A stretch of 64,000 nucleotides of DNA from an uncultured Clostridia bacterium (GCA_944382875.1 CALWNQ010000005.1:62001-126000); one strand, 5' to 3'; positions 41,120 to 50,291 are shown, counted from the first letter of the stretch. The notes: generated by a model not told the origin, from the letters alone. Made by a program: numbers and translations.

Positions 41120-41890
41120 ATGCGCGTTTTAATGATTGGGGATGTCGTGAGCCAGCCGGGCTGCGAATTCCTCCGCAAGGTTCTGCCCGGCTACAAAAAA
41201 CAGCAGATGATTGATGCGGTGATCTGCAACGGAGAGAATTCTGCAGTCGGAAACGGCATCCTGCCTCACTCGGCCGACTTCCTGTTCGACAGCGGCGTTG
41301 ATGTGATTACCGGCGGAAACCACAGCCTCCGCCGCTGGGAAATCCAGAATTATATGGAGGAACAGCCCTGCCTCCTCCGCCCGGCCAACTACCCCGACGG
41401 ATGTTTCGGCAACGGCTGGTACCGTCTGGATTTGGGAAGTGCTTCTCTTCTGGTCATCAGCCTGATGGGGCAGGTTTACCTGGATCCGATCGGCAGCCCG
41501 TTTGCCTGCGCTGACCGCATTCTATCCGAGGTGAAAGCTGACTGCACTGTCGTGGACTTCCACGCCGAGGCGACAGGTGAAAAAATGGCGCTTGGCTATT
41601 ATCTAGATGGCCGCGTTTCCGCCGTCGTCGGCACTCACACCCACGTTCAGACAGCGGACGAAACTATACTCCCCAAAGGGACCGGCTATCTTTCCGATTT
41701 GGGAATGACCGGCCCTATTCACTCGATTCTCGGTGTTAATCCCGATTCCATTGTGAGACGAATGACTACCTGCCTTCCTACAAGATTCGATATTCCACAG
41801 GATTCCGCCTGTAAATTGGAAGGAGTTTTACTCGATTTGGACAAAAAAACTGGCAGATGTATGAAAATTGAACGCATTCATTTGTTGTAA
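41120..41890 (+). CDS. YmdB-family metallophosphoesterase (TIGR00282)
   Basis: A 256-residue dinuclear-metal phosphoesterase, related to YmdB, a 2',3'-cAMP phosphodiesterase affecting sporulation and biofilm in Bacillus. It has MIGDVVSQPG, CNGENSAVGNGI, GGNHSLRR, VDFHAEATGEK and VGTHTHVQTADE. The third motif is NHS where YmdB has NHTW, which may affect the pocket. Starts 12 nt after hslO (GATGAGGTGAAAGC). spoVS lies 140 nt downstream, the usual neighbour in Bacilli. Confidence 0.9.
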   Translation: MRVLMIGDVVSQPGCEFLRKVLPGYKKQQMIDAVICNGENSAVGNGILPHSADFLFDSGVDVITGGNHSLRRWEIQNYMEEQPCLLRPANYPDGCFGNGWYRLDLGSASLLVISLMGQVYLDPIGSPFACADRILSEVKADCTVVDFHAEATGEKMALGYYLDGRVSAVVGTHTHVQTADETILPKGTGYLSDLGMTGPIHSILGVNPDSIVRRMTTCLPTRFDIPQDSACKLEGVLLDLDKKTGRCMKIERIHLL

Positions 41891-41913
41891 ACTATGAAAA
41901 ATAGCGAAAACTC

Positions 41914-41942
41914 TTGAAAATTTTGTAGAAATGGATTATAAT
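41914..41942 (+). promoter_or_regulatory. Promoter of spoVS
   Basis: TTGAAA (41914-41919), 17-bp spacer, TATAAT (41937-41942). Sigma-H control is known in Bacillus but no such site is evident here. Confidence 0.65.
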
Positions 41943-42029
41943 ATAGAAAAGCAAAAAATATTTCCGCAAAAGCAGCGCACAACTTTTGTCGGAAAGCCCT
42001 GCTTTCACAAAATTTTCGGGGGGATCTCT

Positions 42030-42290
42030 ATGGATGTGCTCAAAGTTTCAACAAAATCGTCGCCTAATTCAGTTGCCGGCGCGATTGCGGGAGTCATTCG
42101 GGAAAAAGGCTCAGTAGAAATTCAGGCAATCGGAGCTGGTGCGGCCAATCAAGCAGTCAAATCTGTCGCTATTGCAAGAGGATATCTTGCTCCAACCGGA
42201 ATTGATCTTGTATGTATCCCTGCTTTTGCCAATGTAGAAATCGAAGGTGCGGAACGAACAGCCATAAAATTAATTGTAGAACCCAGATAA
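42030..42290 (+). CDS. spoVS: Stage V sporulation protein S
   Basis: An 86-residue SpoVS, nearly invariant in spore-formers: MDVLKVSTKSSPNSVAGAIAG, then EIQAIGAGAANQAVKSVAIARGY and PAFANVEIEGAERTAIK. It acts in the mother cell/spore coat stage with unknown biochemistry. GGGGGG 7 nt before ATG. The frame is open from 41931, but family length and ribosome site support this ATG. A terminator follows. Confidence 0.97.
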   Translation: MDVLKVSTKSSPNSVAGAIAGVIREKGSVEIQAIGAGAANQAVKSVAIARGYLAPTGIDLVCIPAFANVEIEGAERTAIKLIVEPR

Positions 42291-42296
42291 AACTTA

Positions 42297-42332
42297 GCGG
42301 CTTTCCTGTAAGGGAAAGCCGCTTTTCCTTTG
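42297..42332 (+). terminator. Terminator after spoVS
   Basis: GCGGCTTTCC pairs with GGAAAGCCGC, followed by TTTTCC. Confidence 0.85.
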
Positions 42333-42335
42333 GTA

Positions 42336-42374
42336 TGAAAAAACCAGCCCTTTGGCAGGCTGGTTTTTCTTATT
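42336..42374 (-). terminator. Terminator of the ABC exporter operon
   Basis: AAAACCAGCC pairs with GGCTGGTTTT; A- and T-runs on both sides make it usable in both directions. Confidence 0.85.
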
Positions 42375-42375
42375 A

Positions 42376-44163
42376 TTAAACTTGGCCAAGGTTTCCGGTC
42401 CGCTGAGCTGTATAGAGCTTGTAATAATCGCCCTTTTTCGCCAGCAGCTCTTCATGGGTTCCACATTCGGAAACGCCCTTATTGGAGATGTACATGATCT
42501 TATCACAGTTTTTAATGGTGGAAAGGCGGTGCGCAATAATAAACGAGGTTCGGCCTTTCAACAGCTCGTTCAGTGCCGTCTGCACCATCCGTTCGGTCTT
42601 TGCGTCAATCGAAGAGGTTGCCTCGTCGAGAATCAGAATCTTCGGATCCGCAAGCAGTGTCCGCGCAAAGGAAACCAGCTGCCGCTGCCCCTGCGAAAGC
42701 CGGGAGCCGCGCTCGTTTACTTCGGTATCATAACCTTTTTCCATCTCGCTGATGAACTCATCCGCGCACACAATCCGGCACGCGCGTTTGACCTCCTCGT
42801 CGGTGGCATCCTGCCGGGCGTACTTGATATTCTCCAGAATGGTGCCGGAGAAGATAAAGCTGTCCTGCAGCATGATGCCCATTTGAGAGCGCAAAGAATG
42901 CAGCGTTACTTTGGAAATGTCGTGCCCATCAACAAGGATCCGGCCGCCGTTCAGATCGTAGAACCGGGAGATCAGGTTGACAACGGTGGACTTGCCCGCT
43001 CCGGTCGGACCAACCAGCGCGATGCTTTCGCCGGGCTTTACATCAAAGGAAACATGTTCCAGAATATTGCGGGGCGGTTCGTAAGCAAATGTCACATCTT
43101 CAAAGGTGACACGGCCTTCGATCTTGGGAAGCTCATAAGCATCCGGTGCGTCCTTGATGTCCACCGGCTCATCAATCATCTCAAAGATACGCTCCAGGTA
43201 GGCGATGCCGTTGACAAAGGTATTGTACAGGTTGGACAGGTTGAGCAGCGGCTGCCAAAAACGCCACGCATAGTTGGAAACTGCCACGATGGTACCAAAA
43301 GAGGCCATCGGTTTCATCACCATAATACCAACCAAATACATCGCACAGACAACCCAAGTGGAAACATTGTCAACCGTTACCCAAACACAGTTGGAAATGC
43401 GCTGCGCTTTGTTCCAGAGACGATAATAGTCAAGATTCAGCCGGTCAAAGATGCCGGCGTTCTGCTCTTCCCGGGTGAAAAGCTGGGTAATTTTGGCGCC
43501 ATCCAGGCTTTCCTGCAAATATGCGTTCATATTGGAGCCTTTGTTGGAAACCTGCTGCCAAACGCGGCGCTGTGCCGGCTTAATCAGCATGATGACGGTT
43601 ACAAATACCGGAATACCGGCAACCACCACCAGAGAAAGCTGCACGTTAATCACAAACATAAAGACCGCAATGACAATGATATTAAAAATTTCCAGGATAA
43701 AGTTGATGACACCATTGGAAAGCATATCCGACACATTGTTGACGTAATGGATAACACGTGTCAAAATCTTTCCATGGGGACGGCTGTCGTAAAACGAAAA
43801 AGGAAGCTCCTGCAGATGATCGAACAGATCTTTCCGCATATCGTAGATGATCCCCTGGCCAACCTTTGCCATAATTCGAGAACGGATGGTAATCATCAGT
43901 ACACTGATTAAAATCGTCAGGATCGTGAGGATTGTGAGAATGATCAGCTCCCGAATATTCTTTTCCGGAATCGAATAATCAAATGCACGCTGCAGAATCA
44001 TCGGATAGACCTGGGCAGCCAAAGCGGATATCATACTTGCCGTCAACGCAAGCACCATCCAGCGGGCATGCTTTTTGGCATAAACTGCCGCACGCTTAAA
44101 GTGCTTTATATTAAATGGCGATTCCAGGGTTTCGTCTACATCGTACTTGTTGCGTGTTGCCAT
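42376..44163 (-). CDS. ABC exporter half-transporter B (canonical NBD)
   Basis: A 595-residue half-transporter: six membrane helices (about 30-330) and an ATPase domain. Walker A is GPTGAGKST, the signature is RLSQGQRQ (LSQGQ rather than LSGGQ), and Walker B is ILILDEATSS with the catalytic Glu. Its ATG overlaps the partner's TAA by one base (TAATG). With the upstream gene it makes a heterodimeric drug- or lipid-type exporter of the LmrCD/BmrCD/TM287-288 class. Confidence 0.93.
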   Translation of the reverse strand: MATRNKYDVDETLESPFNIKHFKRAAVYAKKHARWMVLALTASMISALAAQVYPMILQRAFDYSIPEKNIRELIILTILTILTILISVLMITIRSRIMAKVGQGIIYDMRKDLFDHLQELPFSFYDSRPHGKILTRVIHYVNNVSDMLSNGVINFILEIFNIIVIAVFMFVINVQLSLVVVAGIPVFVTVIMLIKPAQRRVWQQVSNKGSNMNAYLQESLDGAKITQLFTREEQNAGIFDRLNLDYYRLWNKAQRISNCVWVTVDNVSTWVVCAMYLVGIMVMKPMASFGTIVAVSNYAWRFWQPLLNLSNLYNTFVNGIAYLERIFEMIDEPVDIKDAPDAYELPKIEGRVTFEDVTFAYEPPRNILEHVSFDVKPGESIALVGPTGAGKSTVVNLISRFYDLNGGRILVDGHDISKVTLHSLRSQMGIMLQDSFIFSGTILENIKYARQDATDEEVKRACRIVCADEFISEMEKGYDTEVNERGSRLSQGQRQLVSFARTLLADPKILILDEATSSIDAKTERMVQTALNELLKGRTSFIIAHRLSTIKNCDKIMYISNKGVSECGTHEELLAKKGDYYKLYTAQRTGNLGQV

Positions 44164-45908
44164 TATTCCTCACCTCCGATTGCTTCCTGCAAACGGCAGA
44201 TTTCCGCATAGTAGCCGTTGCCTTTGGAAAGTTCCGCATGAGTTCCGATCTCCGCGATTTCACCGTCCTTTAGGACAACAACGCGATCGGCACGACGTGT
44301 GGTAGAGATTCTCTGTGCGACAATCAGCTTGGTGCAGGGGAAATCCAGATGGCTCAGGCTCTCCTGGATAAAATGTTCGGTTTCCATGTCGACCGCAGAG
44401 GTGGTATCATCCAGAATCAGGATTGCCGGGCGCACTGCCAGCGCACGTGCCAGCGCAATACGCTGTTTCTGACCGCCGGACAGACCAACGCCGCGTTCAC
44501 CGACAATTGTATCAAAGCCCTGCTCCATCTTGTAAATGAAGTCTGCCGCCGAAATGTGGGCATAATGCCGTGTCATTTCCTCGCTCATGGAGGAGTCTCC
44601 ATAGGCGATATTGCCGTCTACCGTATCAGAAAACAGGAATACATCCTGCGTTGCCATACCAATGTTATGCCGCAGCGTATGCAAATCCCACTCCTTGATG
44701 GGAAGACCGTCGATTTTTAATGTCCCGCTTGATATGTCATACAACCGGGGAATCAGGTTCATCAATACCGTTTTACCGGCGCCGGTGTTGCCCATAATCG
44801 CCACTGTTTCGCCGGGCTTGATATGCAGGTTGATATTTTTGAGAAGCTCGTGCCCTTTGATGTTCAGGCAGACATCCTCAAACTCGATTTCACCTTTGAG
44901 ACGCTCATTGGTTACCTTGCAGCCAAAGCGGTTGACAACGGTGGGACGGGTATAGTAAAGCTCAATTACCTTTGCGGCGCTGGCCATAAAGCGCTGCGCA
45001 TCGTTCAAAAGGTTTCCAAGGTTGCGGATCGGGTTGGAGAATGTCCAAACCAGTCCATTGAAAGCCATCAGCTGGCCTAAGGTCAGGCGTCCGTTAATGA
45101 CAAACAAACCGCCTAACAGAAGGATGGCAATGTTCATTGCCTGCGCCGACAGCTCAAACGCAGGATAATATTTCAGCCAGAAGTAGTTTGCACGGAGGTT
45201 CGCATCATGGTAATCCATGTTGCACTTATCAAAAATAGCTTTTTCATAATCCTCTTTTGCAAACGCCTTTACCACACGGTTACCGGCAATATTCTCCTGT
45301 GCGCGGGAGTTCATAACCGCAAGCTTTTCACGCTGATCGGCGTAGAGCGGTCTTGCTTTCCGGGAGTACTTGTAGCTGACCAGATACATCACGGGAAACA
45401 GGCAGCAAAGCACAAGGGTAAAGACCACGTCGGTGCAAAGAAAATAGATCAGAACAGCCAGAAAGGACACCAGCGAGTCAATACTGACGCGCAGAGAATA
45501 AGCCGTTACATACCGCACCACATCCAGGTCACCAGTGAGCCGTGTCATCAGGTCACCGGTACGGTTGCGGTCGAAAAAGCTCATGTCCTGCTTCTGCATA
45601 TTCCGAAAGATGTAACTGCGGATATTGGTCGCAACCAGAATTCCGGCCTTTTCAAAGGTAATCACCATCAGATAGCCGATTCCGGTTCGGAAAAGTGTAA
45701 AGCCAATCATCAGCACAACCAGAGGAACCAGCATGTTCAGCTGCCGTTCCACGCCCTCTGGGGGAGCCAGTACCCGGTCAATAATCTGCTGCGAAATCAG
45801 GGGGTTTGCCAGGTTCAGCGTTGCTGTCATAACCACCAAGCACATCGCCAGAATGTACTGCCGCCGGTATCCTTTGAGGTTTTCCCAAACCCATTTCAAA
45901 GGAAACAT
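44163..45908 (-). CDS. ABC exporter half-transporter A (degenerate catalytic site)
   Basis: A 581-residue half-transporter starting MFPLKWVWENLKG at ATG 45908, behind GGCGGTGATTTT. Walker A is GNTGAGKTV, the signature is GLSGGQKQ, and Walker B ends ILILDDTTSAVD: Asp replaces the catalytic Glu. Such an asymmetric site is normal for heterodimeric exporters, where one of the two ATP sites is non-hydrolysing. It is the promoter-proximal gene of the pair. Confidence 0.93.
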   Translation of the reverse strand: MFPLKWVWENLKGYRRQYILAMCLVVMTATLNLANPLISQQIIDRVLAPPEGVERQLNMLVPLVVLMIGFTLFRTGIGYLMVITFEKAGILVATNIRSYIFRNMQKQDMSFFDRNRTGDLMTRLTGDLDVVRYVTAYSLRVSIDSLVSFLAVLIYFLCTDVVFTLVLCCLFPVMYLVSYKYSRKARPLYADQREKLAVMNSRAQENIAGNRVVKAFAKEDYEKAIFDKCNMDYHDANLRANYFWLKYYPAFELSAQAMNIAILLLGGLFVINGRLTLGQLMAFNGLVWTFSNPIRNLGNLLNDAQRFMASAAKVIELYYTRPTVVNRFGCKVTNERLKGEIEFEDVCLNIKGHELLKNINLHIKPGETVAIMGNTGAGKTVLMNLIPRLYDISSGTLKIDGLPIKEWDLHTLRHNIGMATQDVFLFSDTVDGNIAYGDSSMSEEMTRHYAHISAADFIYKMEQGFDTIVGERGVGLSGGQKQRIALARALAVRPAILILDDTTSAVDMETEHFIQESLSHLDFPCTKLIVAQRISTTRRADRVVVLKDGEIAEIGTHAELSKGNGYYAEICRLQEAIGGEE

Positions 45909-46193
45909 AAAATCACCGCCAATCAATCTGTCGTTAACAAAAAACTACTGTTTATACCCTATTATACCGACTTGGCAAAAAATGAAAAGGCTTTTTTCAA
46001 AAAAACATTGCACAATTTTCCTGTTCATTTTTTGTTAACTTTCTCATCTCATTCAAAAACTTCTCATAACACAACCTTATTAATTAAGGAAGAACGCACA
46101 TTCACCCTCTGCTGCAAAAATTCGTTTCCGCAGGAAATCCTGCACAAAGATTTTGCCCGTTTTCTTTACCACCTACCTTTCTCCTGGTTCCGG
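45909..46193. other. Intergenic region, no gene seen
   Basis: It carries the -10 box (TATAAT, minus strand, 45961-45966) of the ABC operon, T-rich DNA and a TTAATTAA. No small reading frame with a ribosome site is seen. Confidence 0.5.
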
Positions 46194-46640
46194 TCAATAC
46201 GCTTCAAACTCGTCCAATTCATCGGTAACATCCAGATCATCCGCAACGTAATCGAACATGCTGCGCGTCATCCCCACAATCCGTCCGACCTGTTCATCCG
46301 AAATTTCTGTGGGAATATCGGTGGGGTACCGGGTTTCAATATAAAACTTGTTCAAGGCGGCCGATTCATCCAGCCACTGGCCGAATTCCGGATCAATCCG
46401 GGTGGCGCGTTTGCAGAGCCAGGTGAGGTTGTGCCCGTCCACCGGCTGTCCGTCCCGCGCCAGAATATAGCCTTTCAAAGCCTTTTCCGCGCACTGCTGG
46501 CAATGAAACGCCGTCATATTGTTCAGGGTGGAGTCCTGGCAGAGAAGCTCCGCCGCACGGAGGTCGTCATAGGCCGCGTTCATCCAGTCCTGATACCGCC
46601 GGCTGTCGCCCGGATTAGGCTGATGCCTGCGCCTTGTCAT
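46194..46640 (-). CDS. HEPN-domain protein
   Basis: A 148-residue helical protein with the HEPN core AAYDDLRAAELL, FHCQQCAEKALKGYILARDG and GHNLTWL, and the closing YIETRYPTD. HEPN proteins often act as RNA-cleaving toxins, but the active motif Rx4-6H is not clear here: the only R near the conserved H is separated by seven residues (RDGQPVDGH). It overlaps the partner MNT gene by 26 nt, the classical HEPN/MNT toxin-antitoxin order in reverse. No catalytic role can be assigned. Confidence 0.8.
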   Translation of the reverse strand: MTRRRHQPNPGDSRRYQDWMNAAYDDLRAAELLCQDSTLNNMTAFHCQQCAEKALKGYILARDGQPVDGHNLTWLCKRATRIDPEFGQWLDESAALNKFYIETRYPTDIPTEISDEQVGRIVGMTRSMFDYVADDLDVTDELDEFEAY

Positions 46641-46935
46641 AAATCAATACCCCCTTGTCGCGGATCTCCGCGGCAAAAGAATGGGAGTTGGGCATACAGG
46701 CTTCCCATTCCGCCGCCGTATAGATCACCAGGTCGTATGGGATTTCACAGTCCAGCTCCAGATAGATTTTCCGTTCCAATTCGGATTTGTCGGCGGTATC
46801 GGCGACAATACAGAGCTTGAAACTGGTTATCTGGCTGTGAAGATTGAATTTTGCATGGAATAAATAAATTTTTTCCGGATTGCATAACTGCCGGATCTCA
46901 TCAGACAGCTGTTTGACATGAGGTGAAATTTCCAT
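46615..46935 (-). CDS. MNT-type nucleotidyltransferase-like protein, degenerate
   Basis: A 106-residue minimal nucleotidyltransferase fold, the usual partner of HEPN. The fold matches (KIYLF near 22, later DLVIYTAAEWE and RDKGVLIYDK), but the active site is lost: the GSxARG loop reads HAKFNL and the SDxDL metal site reads SFKLCI. It therefore probably cannot adenylate its HEPN partner and may work by binding. AGGAGG precedes the ATG at 46935. Confidence 0.78.
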   Translation of the reverse strand: MEISPHVKQLSDEIRQLCNPEKIYLFHAKFNLHSQITSFKLCIVADTADKSELERKIYLELDCEIPYDLVIYTAAEWEACMPNSHSFAAEIRDKGVLIYDKAQASA

Positions 46936-47075
46936 AGTTTCATCCTCCTTTCCTCTTTTTTATTATACTCTTTTTACATTTAAAATGGAAGAGTTTCCTA
47001 CAATTCCGCATATCGAAAAAAATTGCCGCATATACATATGACAAAAGGATCGACAACAGGAAAGGTGGAATCATT

Positions 47076-47246
47076 GTGTTATACCGAGGATTTGAAGTGC
47101 ATTTCTGCCCGCTGCATCAGCAAAATATCTGTGTGGAGGCCACAACCAACCAGGACGGCAGCACCACAAAGCGCTGCCTGTATCAGCAGCGGAGCTGTCG
47201 GAACTGCCGTTACGCCTGCATCCCGGACAAGCCACGCAAAAAATAA
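47076..47246 (+). CDS. 56-residue Cys-rich small protein
   Basis: Starts GTG 47076, 7 nt after GGAAAGGTGG, and ends at a TAA just before a terminator. It begins MLYRGFEVHFCPLHQQNICV and ends CRNCRYACIPDKPRKK. The cysteines and HxCxxH-type spacing suggest zinc or iron binding, with a basic tail that could bind RNA or DNA. Not similar to anything I know. An overlapping frame that starts earlier (47023) lacks this organisation and was set aside. Confidence 0.7.
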   Translation: MLYRGFEVHFCPLHQQNICVEATTNQDGSTTKRCLYQQRSCRNCRYACIPDKPRKK

Positions 47247-47247
47247 C

Positions 47248-47276
47248 AAAGCCGCCCATAATGGGCGGCTTTTGCC
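47248..47276. terminator. Bidirectional terminator
   Basis: AAAGCCGCCC pairs with GGGCGGCTTT around ATAAT. It serves the microprotein gene and the convergent GH3 gene. Confidence 0.85.
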
Positions 47277-47277
47277 T

Positions 47278-48555
47278 TTATGAAAAAATATTTTTGGCCA
47301 GCTTCCACGCCAATACCGGCTGCACCGCCTCGTCAAGCGCTTCTTCGGGAATGCGGCCATCCTCTACCGCCGCCTGAATCTGCCGGACGCTCTGCTCCAG
47401 GTCGCCGGTAATAATCAGGTTGTTCCCCGCTTCCAGCGCCAGAACCGCGGCATCCTCCCGGAACGAATCCAGCGCATCCATCGAGATATCGTCGGTGATG
47501 ATGACGCCGGTAAATCCCAGCTCCTCCCGCAGCAGCCGGTGGATTTCGGGCGAAAGGGACGCCGGAAGCTCCCCGTCAAAGGCGGTCACCGTATTGTGGG
47601 ATACCAGAACCAGGTCCGCGCCCGCTTCTATCCCGGCTTCAAACGGAAGAAAGTCCGATTCTTCAAACACCGTCCGTTCCCGCTCGTCCAGCGCCGCGCC
47701 GGTATGGGTGTCGGGATTGGAACCGTAACCGGGAAAATGCTTGAGCGCGCAGGAAATCCCGGTTTCCTCCATCGCTGTTACAATTGCCCCAATCCCCCTT
47801 GCTGTTTCTTCCGCCGGAACACCCAGCGTCCGGTCGTAGATATAATCCGAGGAGTTGACCGACACATCGCAGACCGGCGCCAGATTCAGCGTAATGCCCA
47901 GATCCAGCAGAAACTGCGACTTTTCCTTCGCGTCGGCGGCAAGACCGTCCAACCCGCTCTCCTGATAGATCAGCTGGGGGGCAGCAAACGGCTCGGAGCG
48001 GAAATTTGTGAATTTGCTGACGCGAACCACGCTTCCGCCCTCTTCATCCACTGCAAACACCATTGGAATGGTGGCATTCTGCTGACAGGATTCCATCAGC
48101 TCGGCCAGTGTCTTTCGGTTGTGATACTGCAGATTCTTTGCAAACAGCAGGTATCCTGCCGGCTGGTATTGCTGCACAATCCCCTCCGGATCCGCATCGG
48201 GAAGCGCCGCCAAAAAGAGCTGCCCGATCTTTTCCGTCAGGCTCATCTGCCGCAGCATGTCGCCGGCCTGTTCCTCATACCCGGCAAAAATCCCCACAGG
48301 CTTTTCCGGTTCCTCTTCCTCCTCAGCTGTGCTTTCCTGCCCGGAACTTTCCTCCGGTTCCGCCTCACTTTCGGGCTGGATGGAAACCTCCGGCACTGAT
48401 GCCACAACATCCTGGACAGGATCTTTTGCGGGGCTTGCCAACGTCGCCGCAAAAAATACCCCGCCGATACACAGCCCCGCCGTCAGCAGTGCCACCATCA
48501 TCACGAGCAGAACCCCTCTACCCGTCCTGCACCGAATCCCGGACATCTGTTTCAC
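47278..48555 (-). CDS. GH3 beta-N-acetylhexosaminidase (NagZ-like), membrane-anchored
   Basis: A 425-residue glycosidase with one N-terminal membrane segment (about 15-38), an acidic Glu/Pro-rich linker (about 50-90) and a GH3 barrel. Motifs: KHFPGYGSNPDTHTG and VIITDDISMDAL (nucleophile Asp). It would release N-acetylglucosamine from peptidoglycan fragments outside the membrane. Length is longer than cytosolic NagZ because of the anchor. Confidence 0.9.
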   Translation of the reverse strand: MKQMSGIRCRTGRGVLLVMMVALLTAGLCIGGVFFAATLASPAKDPVQDVVASVPEVSIQPESEAEPEESSGQESTAEEEEEPEKPVGIFAGYEEQAGDMLRQMSLTEKIGQLFLAALPDADPEGIVQQYQPAGYLLFAKNLQYHNRKTLAELMESCQQNATIPMVFAVDEEGGSVVRVSKFTNFRSEPFAAPQLIYQESGLDGLAADAKEKSQFLLDLGITLNLAPVCDVSVNSSDYIYDRTLGVPAEETARGIGAIVTAMEETGISCALKHFPGYGSNPDTHTGAALDERERTVFEESDFLPFEAGIEAGADLVLVSHNTVTAFDGELPASLSPEIHRLLREELGFTGVIITDDISMDALDSFREDAAVLALEAGNNLIITGDLEQSVRQIQAAVEDGRIPEEALDEAVQPVLAWKLAKNIFS

Positions 48556-48655
48556 CTTCCCCCGTTTCGATTAGTCTATCTTTTATTGTAACATAAATTT
48601 GCGCAAAAGGCAAAACGCAGCCGCGCCAAAAGAAGAGACAATTTGCAGAATTCTC

Positions 48656-48684
48656 TTGCATTTTTGCAAAAAAATTGGTACAAT
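48656..48684 (+). promoter_or_regulatory. Promoter of methyltransferase gene
   Basis: TTGCAT (48656-48661), 17-bp spacer, TACAAT (48679-48684). Confidence 0.6.
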
Positions 48685-48724
48685 GATACTAAACAACAGC
48701 TTTTCATTGAAAGGGGGAGCTTTT

Positions 48725-49477
48725 ATGACGCGCAAAGAATGTGAGATTTTATGTGCAGCGGAAGAACGGGCTTTTTTTCATGGCTGGAACTTTACCCATC
48801 TCAACGGACGATGGGAAGAGGAAACGCTGCCCTGGGATTTCGGCGCGGAAATTTCCTCCTTTCTCACCAAAGACAGCGTCTTTCTGGATCTGGCAAGCGG
48901 CGGATACGGATTTCTGCTCTCTCTTTCGCCGCAGCCGGGCAAATCATTTTATGCCGACACCGATGAATCCTCGGCTGCCATTCTGCGCCAACGGTTCGCT
49001 CCCTATGGTGTGGAGGTGCGGCAGATTGTGGACGAAACCGACCTCCCGTTCAGCGACGAAAAGTTTGACCTGGTCTACACCCGCTACGGCAGTTTCTGCC
49101 CCGCGGAAATGGCCCGTATTCTGAAAAAGGGCGGGATCTTCCTGACACAGCAGTCCTGCGGCGTGGACGGCAGATTTAACGGGAGGCCGTTCCCCGGATG
49201 GGAAATTCCCGACCAAACCCGCAACTTAAATCAGATGATCGGCGAGCTGGAAGACGCGGGATTCCTTGTTTTAAAAGGACAGGAAGCTTTCCCGGCAATC
49301 CGGTTTGCGGATGTTGGAGCGTTGGTCTACTGGATTCACGCAGCCTCTTGGCAATCGTTGGCGTTTTCTGTGGAGAACCGAATGGACGAGCTATGGGAAC
49401 TGCAGCAGTCCCTGGAATCCAAAGGCAGTATCAGCTGCCGGGAACACCGCTGCATTGTAATCGCACAAAAAATCTGA
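48725..49477 (+). CDS. SAM-dependent methyltransferase-like protein
   Basis: A 250-residue Rossmann-fold methyltransferase-like protein. The SAM loop is SVFLDLASGGYGFLLSL, followed by FDLVYTRYGSF and MARILKKGGIFLTQQ. GLASGGYG is a variant of the usual GxGxG, so cofactor binding should be tested. ATG 48725 has AAAGGGGG 7 nt upstream; the frame is open earlier but without a site. A membrane-protein gene follows 22 nt later. Confidence 0.83.
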   Translation: MTRKECEILCAAEERAFFHGWNFTHLNGRWEEETLPWDFGAEISSFLTKDSVFLDLASGGYGFLLSLSPQPGKSFYADTDESSAAILRQRFAPYGVEVRQIVDETDLPFSDEKFDLVYTRYGSFCPAEMARILKKGGIFLTQQSCGVDGRFNGRPFPGWEIPDQTRNLNQMIGELEDAGFLVLKGQEAFPAIRFADVGALVYWIHAASWQSLAFSVENRMDELWELQQSLESKGSISCREHRCIVIAQKI

Positions 49478-49499
49478 TACTCAGCAAAGGGGGTTTTCC

Positions 49500-50243
49500 A
49501 TGGAACGGAAAACAGCACAGAAACGAAAAGACTGGCGGGGGGAAACCTCCTCCAGAGGACTTTATATCATCGCATACGACGAACCCATGTCCGTCCGGGA
49601 AATCCTGGAGTTTGGGCCCAGCTCCCCGGCTGCCCGCATTACGCTGTTCACCATTGTTTTTGCTGGACTTGCCCTTCTGTTTTCCTTTTACGCCTACCCC
49701 ATTCTGCGCGTGATCCAATCGCTTGATTTTTTGTTTTTATTTTTGGGGATTATTGTTTTAGGCGGTTCTTTCCTGCTCGGAAAAAAATTCGGCCGTCCAT
49801 TCGCCATTATGCTCAAATGGGTGGGAATGCCGCTCCTTTTTCTGGGAATTTTTGGGATCTTTTTCGCAAGACTGGGTTTTGGCGCTTTCTGGGTGTCACC
49901 GGTTGACCTGTATTTGGGCACCACCTCCCAGAAACTGCTGGCGGAAGATCAAGGGTTTGGCTGTTTTCGTGCCCTTTTGGAGGGTTTAGCCAACATCAAA
50001 GCTGCTTTTATTAAAGAAGGAACCGATAGCAGTATTTTAATGCTGCTGATCCGGATTTACCGGGAGCTTGGCGCCACCATGAATTACTATGTGGTCATCC
50101 CGATTCTGGTGCTGATTTCGCTGGCAATGTTCCTGGGAACTGTCCTGCTGGTTTTAATCTGCGGGTGGATTACCATCCTCTTCCCGATCGCGGCCTGCTA
50201 CGGGGTTTCCCGGCTGCTCTGCATGCTGGATGCCCGATATTAA
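49500..50243 (+). CDS. Membrane protein, unknown function
   Basis: A 247-residue protein with a basic cytoplasmic N-terminus (ERKTAQKRKDWRG) and about five or six hydrophobic segments (about 45-70, 75-95, 105-130, 195-245). The short segment YDEPMSVREILEFGPSSPAARI precedes the first span. I do not recognise a family. Start with AAGGGGG 10 nt upstream. It seems cotranscribed with the methyltransferase-like gene and is followed by a terminator. Confidence 0.7.
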   Translation: MERKTAQKRKDWRGETSSRGLYIIAYDEPMSVREILEFGPSSPAARITLFTIVFAGLALLFSFYAYPILRVIQSLDFLFLFLGIIVLGGSFLLGKKFGRPFAIMLKWVGMPLLFLGIFGIFFARLGFGAFWVSPVDLYLGTTSQKLLAEDQGFGCFRALLEGLANIKAAFIKEGTDSSILMLLIRIYRELGATMNYYVVIPILVLISLAMFLGTVLLVLICGWITILFPIAACYGVSRLLCMLDARY

Positions 50244-50247
50244 GAAT

Positions 50248-50284
50248 AACACAAAACGGACGTGAAAACACGTCCGTTTTTTCT
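50248..50284. terminator. Bidirectional terminator
   Basis: AAACGGACGTG pairs with CACGTCCGTTT, with A- and T-runs. Confidence 0.85.
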
Positions 50285-50291
50285 TTGCTGC

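Noticed and set aside
44163-45908. Asp in place of the catalytic Glu in one ABC subunit as a mutation
   Set aside because: Asymmetric ATP sites are normal in heterodimeric exporters.
47023-47283. 86-codon frame over the Cys-rich microprotein
   Set aside because: It starts with no ribosome site and runs through the terminator; the 47076-47246 frame has better signals.
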